From NCBI GenBank assembly GCA_029891345.1, contig CM057009.1, positions 300,615,466 through 300,679,465 of the forward strand: DNA of 64,000 bases. The letters run 5' to 3'. The notes under the pieces were generated by a model. That model was not told the origin of the DNA and did not search any database. It worked only from the letters and a program-made list of their open reading frames with translations. This stretch comes from Dryococelus australis (Eukaryota; Arthropoda; Insecta; Phasmatodea; Phasmatidae). Positions 56,808 to 64,000 of this stretch are shown piece by piece; the stretch's first letter is position 1, and every line of letters starts with the position of its first letter. Made by a program: the position numbers and the translations under genes.

Positions 56808-56870
56808 TTTATTTTGCAAAAATAATAATAATATATACAAGCGTAAAAATGCAAAAGAGATGTATTTATT
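56808..56870 (-). terminator. Poly(A) signals of the myotrophin-like gene
   Basis: AATAAA on the minus strand at 56865-56870 and 56808-56813, about 245-310 bases downstream of the stop codon at 57115. Either could end the transcript. Confidence 0.5.
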
Positions 56871-57114
56871 ATAAAATCTGAATCAACTAACAAATGAGCA
56901 ACATCCATAATGATGTTGAACAACTGCAATCAATGCAGTCATGATTTAAAAGCTAATTATATTAAATATCAATTAAAGGTATAGTACTCTGTCCAATGCA
57001 CCTAACAGTTTGGCCCCTTGCCACACTGTTAACACAGCCTACACACCAATACAATGCCAGTCTTCTCAATACCAGGTGTGAATGAAGAACATTAGCATCT
57101 TCAAAAGTTCTCTT

Positions 57115-57201
57115 CTATTTGAGAAGTTCTTTGATTTCGTCTTTGTCAGCTGCATCAATGTAACTTGATCCATCAGGAGTACAACCCGTTTTTGATGCCC
57201 C
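57115..57201 (-). CDS. Myotrophin-like ankyrin protein, terminal exon
   Basis: Too short to show as a long open frame. On the minus strand an acceptor (AATTTCAG, the AG at 57203-57202) is followed by 28 codons and TAG (57117-57115). The peptide starts GASKTGCTPDGSSYI and ends DAADKDEIKELLK. It matches the C-terminal end of myotrophin (V-1), a protein of about 118 residues with ankyrin repeats that binds capping protein and so affects actin filament ends. It starts with the GA that opens the last repeat, keeps PDG in the same place and has the usual helix ending in KELL. The length of this last segment equals that of the vertebrate protein. Phase 0 at the intron. The earlier exons were not found to the right, so they lie beyond 64000 or escaped me. 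The downstream intron is filled with retrotransposon remnants. Confidence 0.82.
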   Translation of the reverse strand, partial: GASKTGCTPDGSSYIDAADKDEIKELLK

Positions 57202-58244
57202 CTGAAATTATAATCATATTTATAAACCTTACTGAAAACATACTAATACGAACGCTGAACCAATGTGAGCAAAGTATAAAAGTAAATACATCTAATTTTA
57301 ATGTGGCAACAGTAAAGAATATTCTGAAATGCTACCTGTTGAAAGGAGAACCATTCAAATAATGATTCCCACCCTTCACACATAAAGTTTAAATCGGCAG
57401 CTCTGGGAAGCAATATGTCCGAAAGTATCACTTATTGCATTTCACATAGTTTGGGGAGATTTCTCATTCAGAATACCTAAAGTAACTCATTTGTGCAACA
57501 TTACATCTAAAAATGTACAAAATATGAATAACAACGTTAAAAATTTGTGTCTCAATAGAGAATACTCTTTGAATATTAGAATGTGTGGGGGGAAAAAAAA
57601 AAAAAAAAAATTGCGGAATGCCCTCAGAATGAACAAGCAAATAATTAAAATGTGATATCTTGAAAAGGATGCATATAAAATACAAATTTCTATTTCATTA
57701 TAGAAAAACCATTCAGACTACAAAAATGTGTTCGTTAGCTTCTTTTAAATTTTTTCCAAGCATTTTTGCACAATATTCTCTGATATTAAAGTCAACTCAA
57801 AATTGATGACTGAAAAGTATCACTGATATTTTCTAAGATAGAAATTTCCCTACGGTTTGAGTGAAAACTGTAGTTGGGGAAAATTTGTCATTATTTATCA
57901 GCACCAAAATATACCTCTGTTAAAAGTGTGAACAGTTTCAATACTAGTACAGGCAGCTACCACTGCAAATAATAAATAATAAGCTTTGCGTTGTGTACTG
58001 AAGTATGTGGCAGGGGTTGCCATGTGGCTCGGGCGTGCAGTGTTGTCATGGTGGAGGTTGGCACATGATGGCGAGCATGCAAACAAAGAATTAATAAAAT
58101 GATAGAGAATAGTTGTTTAGTAATGTAGTGAAAATATTGACAAGTTGATACGAATTCATGTACGTTTTGGCCTCACGGTTCGGTGTTGAACATGTCCATG
58201 TGGTCGCAATTCTGTACAAACAAGTGATGCGGAAATCGCCAATA
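57202..58244 (-). other. Intron sequence of the myotrophin-like gene
   Basis: AT-rich, with a G6-A18 run at 57587-57610 that could be the poly(A) or poly(T) tail of a retroposon. The reverse frame 57898-58086 has no family signature. Confidence 0.4.
57587..57610. repeat. G6-A18 homopolymer run
   Basis: Six G followed by eighteen A. Confidence 0.95.
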
Positions 58245-58667
58245 TTTTAGTGTCAGCTCATTTTGATCCGAAGTCGAGTAAGATTGGGGAGACGTTTAAA
58301 ATCCACAAGCAGGACCAACATGATGGGGAATCAGCTGCAGAGTATATTGCGGAACTGTGGCAGCTGTCTGCACATTGCAATTTTACGAATCTGGAAAGAA
58401 TGTTGCGTGATTGGCTGGTGTATGGGGTAAGCAATGTGGGTGACCTGGTTGGTGCAGTGGGAAGTGTCAGTTTAGGCAAGCTTGTGTCAAGTGGCACATA
58501 TAACACACAATCATCTGGAAACTAGACAGTGGAAGAGTGAGTTGTGTTGGAAACGTAATGGCAACCATCATCCTCAAACTTGCAGGCGTCGGGGTACAGT
58601 CTGTAACTTTAGTTTCAAACTGGGCCATTTGAAATGGACATATATTTCGAAGAAGAAATTACAGTAG
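58245..58667 (+). pseudogene. gag: Gypsy-type Gag fragment, lineage without PHD finger
   Basis: SAHFDPKSSKIGETFKIHKQ, then GESAAEYIAELWQLSAHCNF and MLRDWLVYGV are typical of the Gag capsid C-terminal part in Gypsy elements that are widespread in invertebrates. A frameshift precedes degenerate nucleocapsid knuckles: NHHPQTC and CNFSFKLGHLK, where Cys residues of the CCHC motif have been lost. No protease follows. Confidence 0.78.
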
Positions 58668-58734
58668 GCTTATAAAAAAATTAAAAAGACGGGATGAATA
58701 CATAAATACAGTTGTGTGCATATACCTGCCTAAA

Positions 58735-59330
58735 TGACAGTTTTGTACCAAATGTTCTGAATGTCTGCAGCAGATACACCCACTTGTTTACATTCTGGTG
58801 AAACTCTTTTTGAACCACCTTCCACCTGCACCTAGAGGTCCTTCGAGTTTATAATTCTGAGACGTCTCCTTAATATCCACTGTTTCCCGTGACACACTGC
58901 CTACTGCTGATTAAAATGGAGTGGCTATACTCATGGCCTTCTGAATCTCAAGTCATCAAAGTACATTCTGGGTAATATTTTTGTCCTTTAGGCCGCTCAC
59001 AATCTGATCATACAATGTGTCACGAATTACACAAACATGTCAGTTTTCGCAAATCAAGGACAAAATAAAAAACACTTTTACATTATTCCTGAACTTACTG
59101 TATCTTTTTTTCGGTTGCTTTGGCTCTTATATATTCTGTAGGACCTTTTACATTTTGTTACCAACCAATTATATAAAAATTGCACACTGTTTAACCTTTT
59201 GTCTCTTCAACACCATTTGGCAATATATAGTTGTTGCAGCCTTTCAATAAACAATTTCTGTGAGTCTTCATTGGGAACAAACTTCTCAGCCTTGAATCTT
59301 GAAATAGCATTGTTTCTTTAATAAAATCTA
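58735..59330 (-). pseudogene. gag: Gypsy-type Gag fragment, opposite strand
   Basis: Read on the minus strand, 59310-59190 encodes FKAEKFVPNEDSQKLFIERL, the usual start of a Gypsy Gag capsid. After an unrecognised stretch (about 59075-59185), 59060-58930 encodes RDTLYDQIVSGLKDKNIT followed by LEIQKAMSIA. A possible knuckle remnant is at about 58740-58780. It belongs to the same broad lineage as the + strand fragment at 58245, so the two gag pieces face each other tail to tail. Confidence 0.6.
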
Positions 59331-60234
59331 CATATTCCACAATTATCCCAACTTAGTTACAACTGCCATAACTTAGCACTTTATTCAGTGAGTTAAATTA
59401 CTGTGTTTATGGAAAGTTTGCCTGTCACCTTGACACACCTGAAAAATTGTTTGCAATGCTGTCAACATTCATCTGCTATGCATTACGAGTAGGTAAACAA
59501 AAATTGTATTAACTTGAAGTAATTAAAGTTAACTTCTTTTTTGTAAGTATGCAAAAAAAGTCTAATATTAGCTGATAAAATTGATAAGTAGGCACCTAAA
59601 TTGGCGTCAGATTTTTAAACCTAGGTTCATGAGCTGATAATTGTCAAACTACTATCCAATTCCAATTTTATTGGAACTGGATGGATACAGCAACGCTGAA
59701 GTTCTGTTCTGTATATTTTAAGACATTGGATTCTACGGGAGTGCCCACATCCCAATTCCTACCACACAAAAAGGAAATTTAATCGCTTGTGTTGCCAACT
59801 TTTCCTCCGGTCTGAGGTTGCTGGCTATCAGAGAAATATGTCTCTAATGTTTAACCGGAGATTATGCCTACTCTATCTTTATTACGTGCAAAGTAAAAAG
59901 AATACGACAAACACAAGGTTCATGAGTTCACATAACTTTGTGTGTAAAAAAAGGTTGGAAATCATTTGAGAGTTTTTTGTAAGCATAAAACAGCCACCTT
60001 GCTGCTTTTTTTGAGCTCCAGTAGCTCACGAAGATAAAAATAAGTTAATTTAAACTTTTTGTAGTTGTTTTTTTGTTTGTGTAATGCATTATGCTTTGTA
60101 CTAATGCTTTGCACACACCACTTCGTTTCATATTAGGTAGGTACTACAAAATTAATTTCAGATAATTTTGGGCTTTACTGATATTGCTGAACTGCATAAT
60201 CTTACACACACACATTGGTAGTGGTATGGAAGGC
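59331..60234. other. AT-rich DNA without recognised genes
   Basis: The frame at 59787-59969 has no family signature. A short inverted repeat (CCAATTTTATTGG) is at about 59663-59675. Confidence 0.4.
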
Positions 60235-60970
60235 TGATGGGTCTATGTGACTGTGTGGAGATTACAAATGGACAGTTAATGCAGTATGCAAGAAAACCAT
60301 CTACCCCCTCCCAACTACTAATGAGGCCTTTTCAAACTTAGCAAAAGAGGAATATGTTTGCAAAGCTAGATTTAAAGGATGCATACCTATAAGTTTCAGT
60401 GGGTGAGGCAAGTGCAGAGATTCTCACCGTAAATACCATGAAGGGATTGTGTAGGGTTAAAACGGGTACTGCTTGGGGTTAGTAATACCCTAGCAATATT
60501 TCAACGATTGATGGCAACATTGTTATCGGGGATACCAGAGGTCATTGTGTTAATAGAGGACATCTTAATTAACGGAGCAAATGAAGAGTAGTACTGGCTC
60601 AGAGTGCACTAGGTGCAACAAGGAATTGCTGAAGTGGGCTTGCAGTTTAAGAAATCCAAATGTATGTTCACAGTTTCAGAAGTTAAGTTTTTGGCATACA
60701 GCATGGACAGCATTAGAATACATCCAACTGACAAAAAGGTGAGAACAATCATTGATGCACCAACATCCACAACGAAGAAAGAACTCCAGTCATTTCTAGG
60801 ACTGTTGAATTTTTAAGATAGGTTCCTCCCAAACAAGGCAAGCCTGTTGGAACCCTTGCACTGGTTGTTGGACCAGAGAAAAGAGTGGGAATGGACCGAA
60901 GTGCACGACGATGTGTTTAAGGCAACAAGAGTTCTTGCAGTCAGTGAGTGATTGAAGAGATTTGGGTTTC
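60235..60970 (+). pseudogene. pol: Gypsy-type reverse transcriptase, broken
   Basis: Pieces in changing frames: VNAVCKKTIYPLPTTNEAF (about 60275-60330), then FAKLDLKDAYL with motif A (about 60355-60390, catalytic Asp kept) and FQRLMATLLS-like residues near 60500. LQFKKSKCMFTVSEVKFLAY and PTSTTKKELQSFLGLLNF (60640-60815) are the connection-domain motifs after the palm. The YxDD motif is degraded (about 60550). The remnant continues as LLEPLHWLLDQRKEWEW to about 60960, where a SINE interrupts it. Confidence 0.85.
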
Positions 60971-60974
60971 TCTT

Positions 60975-61160
60975 TAACATCGAGGTGTTGAGAGCTGAAG
61001 AGGGTGAAGCGAGGTGACTATGGAGCAGTGCCAGAATGCAAGGCTGGGGAAACAGGAGATCCCTGAGAAAACCAGCTGACCAGCAGCAAAGTCCGGCACG
61101 ATTCCCACACGCAAAAATTAGAGGGTGACCCCACCACTCCTGTAATCAGGGGCAGTGCTC
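60975..61160 (-). mobile_element. tRNA-derived SINE inserted in a Gypsy pol remnant
   Basis: Homologous to the SINE at 40450-40700 and in the same orientation. On the minus strand it starts near 61160 with GGGTGAGCACTGCC and later contains GGGAATCGTGCC, positioned like a degenerate B box. The RT sequence stops at its left side and the RNase H sequence resumes at its right side, so it was inserted into the older retrotransposon. I could not see a target duplication. Confidence 0.6.
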
Positions 61161-61345
61161 ACCCACTACAATGCATCCAAACCCATTGCTTAAACTTGTG
61201 ATGCATTTGAATATGGGCTAGGTGCAATGCTGGCCCACACCAGTGAAGGTGGAAGTGAAGCACCTATTGCATTTGGGTCCTGTACACTACAAAAGCATGA
61301 GAAAAACTATTTGTAAATAGCTATAGAGAACTTGGCATATACCTG
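61161..61345 (+). pseudogene. pol: Gypsy-type RNase H fragment
   Basis: From about 61164 the frame reads HYNASKP, then after a stop TCDAFEYGLGAMLAHT, EAPIAFGSCTLQKHEKNYL and, after another stop, IAIENLAY. These are the first strands of the RNase H-like domain that follows RT in Gypsy Pol, including the TCDA motif with the first catalytic Asp. It is the continuation of the RT remnant at 60235-60970 beyond the SINE. The rest of RNase H and integrase are not recognised. Confidence 0.82.
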
Positions 61346-62812
61346 CCAAGTTTGAAATGTCAAAAGCAGCGAGGTTTTTTTCTTTAGCACTTAGGTGTCT
61401 TGAAATTTGCTATACGAGACTACGTGACTAACTACACATAATTTGCTAACCAAATGTATATTAATTCTTCACTAAGCAGCACATGGTACTTGTGGTTATT
61501 CACGTTTCTTTCGGCTTACAGTAACAGCAGAAGTTGCTTTCCTCAAAAATGATGAATCATGAACCATCTGTGGACAGTGAAAAACTACTTGGTTTAAGAA
61601 TTTTCACCAATGGCTGTTTTAAACTTTTTGCCATTTCACTCACTATTGCTGACATTTTATATGAGCACATCCATATTTTTGGGCTATTTCACTGTCTGGA
61701 ATCATTTTTTTTTCCTTTGAATAGTAGCCCAGCTTGGTTGGCACAACTGAATTTCAAATTGTGTTCTAAAATAAATATTGCGAAAAGGCACTCAGCATTT
61801 ATGATTAGTTCATACTTTTATGACAACTATTAAAATGACAAAAAATTAAGTTTTATGTTGTTTTCGATGCAATGAGCACTAAGCTTGTTTTTTTAATATG
61901 CCTCACTATGCCCCCTCCCTCCAATCAGCATGTGAAATGCTAACATCAGAGCGACAAAGCAAACAACATGTGAAATGTTTGCCTTCCCTTGAAGAAAGTA
62001 CATAAGAGAATGCATCACTACATGTTTTCTTGAACAAACCTATGCACTGTGTTGCTTTAGAATCCGATATCCTACCCTATGACGCCAATAGAAATAAAAA
62101 TATGTATCATCACCAAACACACACAGAAACTTATTTTGTTTCTACGAAACATGTCCAATTGTTTACATTGACCATCAGAAAACCGGTGTAACATATTTTA
62201 GCATAATATTTCAGCACCAGTGTAAACAGGTAAACATATCACACACGAAACCGCCACACAGTGTACAATTTCGCCAATCTAGGAGGAAAAAAGTCAATTT
62301 ACGATCAAACCGCAATGGTACATTTATGTTATCCCCTGATTGTAGAAGTTTTCAGATGTGTGAGAACATGTTTGTTTTCCTCAAACAGTTGCAGGGGTGG
62401 TGCTGGAATGCGCTCAAACATGTCACTTCTTGCAGCGCTAATGGACAACTCCGACTCACTCAGACCAGTCTGTGTAGTTCGCTTGGCCCGTGTACATCTC
62501 CCATGACCTTTAGTGGGTTTTCAGTTGTAACTTATGAATTAGAAGATTCATTGTACTAGCTTACTAGTGAGTGCATAAGTGATTCAAAATACAATTTTAT
62601 GTAACCAGAGAACACATTTGAAGAGGTGAGTAAATTACAGGTATAATCAACATTTTTTTGCCAAGTTTGAAAAAGGTTTTAGTACATTATTTAACATTAT
62701 TGATAGTTGCAACTACATACAAAGTAAAGCTAGTACCTTTGGCAATGTTAAACATTTAAAACAATTTGTGCAAATTTGCGCACTAAATTCTTGTTAGATT
62801 TTTTTCAGAAAT
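61346..62812. other. AT-rich DNA without recognised genes
   Basis: The frames at 61534-61833 and 62261-62559 have no family signature. A T-rich acceptor-like sequence ending TTTTTTTCAG stands just before the ATG at 62813. Confidence 0.4.
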
Positions 62813-64000
62813 ATGCCACCGATTTCTCGCAAGTCCCTGTTTGAAATATGGGTTGAAAACAGGAAAGATTCAAGATTTGATGCCATGTTTGACTTTGTTT
62901 TGCAACAAGTGGGTAAGTTACCACCAACTGATACTTATGTACAGAGTATTAAAGCGACAACTAGGAATTTCTCTCAAACAGTAGATAAATGGGAAAAAGT
63001 AGCAAGATACAGAGAGTGGTTTCTCAATTATTGTTCCACCTGGCTTCCGGAAAACATTACATTTTCTGAAGATCTATTTGAAGCACAACCACGTACATCA
63101 ATGCAAGAGAGTGCCTCTAATATGCTTGGTAGGCCTAACAAACCTTTTAGTGTTTGTGTTCGTAAAGCTAAGAGTATTGAAGATCAAAGGTCTTTTAGAT
63201 TCAGTCAGCCAAGAAGAACTGTCCATGGCTACTGAAATGACACTAAGAAATAACAGAAAAAGAGATTCAGCAGCTATTGTTAAATAACTTTGTACTGCAT
63301 CCCCAAAAAGAGGTACAGCATTAAAAAAGGCCCGCAAGTTATTATACCAAAAGCTTGCGTCTTTATCTACTGATGAAACACTTGCTATGATAGTGGATAC
63401 GAATCTTTCCACTAACGATTACAAACACATTTGTCAACAGGTCAACTATATAAATTGCAAATGTTTCCCACCTTATTACAAAGTAAAAGAATCTAAACTG
63501 TAATGTTACCCTCCTCGTATTGTCATAACAGTAAAGTCTGCCGAAATATCATTAGTCATTAATTGATCACACAGTAACAAGGCTGTGTAATGTCCAACAA
63601 GTTCTCGAGTCTCTGCATTTGCTTGAAATTAAAGCACTTGCCATAATCATAAAATGGGAATGTGATGGGGCAGAACAGAGTAAATATAAATAGAAGTTTT
63701 CTGAAGACAATTTGACAGATGACAGTTTATTTAGCATTTCTATGGTGCCTTTACAAATGTACTCCGGCACTGAGGAGTTTAATGAGGCACAATCATGGTG
63801 AACTAAGGGAAAAGAAAATAAATAAAAAGTATCTCAAAAGAAAACACAAGTTCAAGAAAATTTTAAACGTGAACTAGGTTTGCTAAATGATATGCCGAAA
63901 CAGTAAATAGGTAACACCAATGATGGGAATACAGAAAGGTAATTCTTTAGAAATCCTGAAAAGTCACTGAAATAACAGGGGTTAACACAGTGTTAATTAA
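62813..64000 (+). pseudogene. Uncharacterised transposase-like protein, frameshifted, runs off the window
   Basis: The first frame from ATG 62813 (MPPISRKSLFEIWVENRKDS) reaches TGA at 63233-63235. From about 63150 the coding signal continues in another frame (DSVSQEELSMATEMTLRN, RKRDSAAIVK). It then passes through LASLSTDETLAMIVDTNLS and CKCFPPYYKVKESKL (about 63355-63500). After further stops, KWECDGAEQSKYK and DDSLFSISMVPLQM appear (63650-63760), then KRELGLLNDMPKQ at about 63870. I recognise this order as a family repeatedly found in arthropod and cnidarian genomes but cannot name it with confidence. The CDG motif followed by a VPLQ segment recalls the catalytic region of RAG1/Transib-type recombinases, which is only a hypothesis. 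At least three frameshifts or stops. Confidence 0.5.

Overview
The window looks like a transposon-rich, intron-rich arthropod nuclear genome, most likely an insect. It is AT-rich, contains no long intact gene, and shows only two host genes, each through its last exons. The first is a GH56 hyaluronidase on the + strand, with two exons at 2744-2948 and 7728-7913. The second is a myotrophin-like ankyrin protein on the - strand, with its terminal exon at 57115-57201. The roughly 49 kb between them is almost entirely transposable-element debris. I saw no rRNA, no CRISPR array and no complete tRNA gene.

Layout: 1-2743 is hyaluronidase intron. 2949-7727 is the last intron; it carries a decayed virus-like element in the same orientation as the gene (about 3640-6770), with a phospholipase A2-like protein, an adenain-type protease and jelly-roll capsid-type proteins, all broken. 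7914-13950 is intergenic, with palindromes and microsatellites. 13950-36380 is a mosaic of Gypsy-type LTR retrotransposon pieces, a Jockey-like LINE ORF1 remnant, a Harbinger-like non-autonomous DNA element and repeats that recur further right. 37860-43340 holds two LINE reverse transcriptase remnants on opposite strands, tRNA-derived SINEs and a second copy of one repeat. 45138-55293 is a 10.16 kb LTR retrotransposon on the - strand. It is complete at its ends, with LTRs over 2 kb, a GTAG target-site duplication and a tRNA-Lys primer site, but gag is the only coding region I could find. 57115-57201 is the myotrophin exon. 58245-61345 holds remnants of a different Gypsy lineage, one interrupted by a SINE. 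62813-64000 is a frameshifted transposase-like gene that runs off the window.

The most interesting signal is a group of Gypsy-like elements whose Gag region is preceded by PHD-type (C4HC3) zinc fingers. It is seen in two clearly different elements (28.0-28.6 kb on +, 52.4-53.0 kb on -), in weaker form at 22.7 kb, and as a possible degraded relative at 33.1-33.6 kb. In the element at 52.4-52.8 kb the finger and the start of the capsid lie in one uninterrupted reading frame. The same element has an array of about nine to ten short palindromes downstream of its LTR TATA box, so they would be transcribed into the RNA leader. All mobile-element genes here are broken; nothing suggests an active element.
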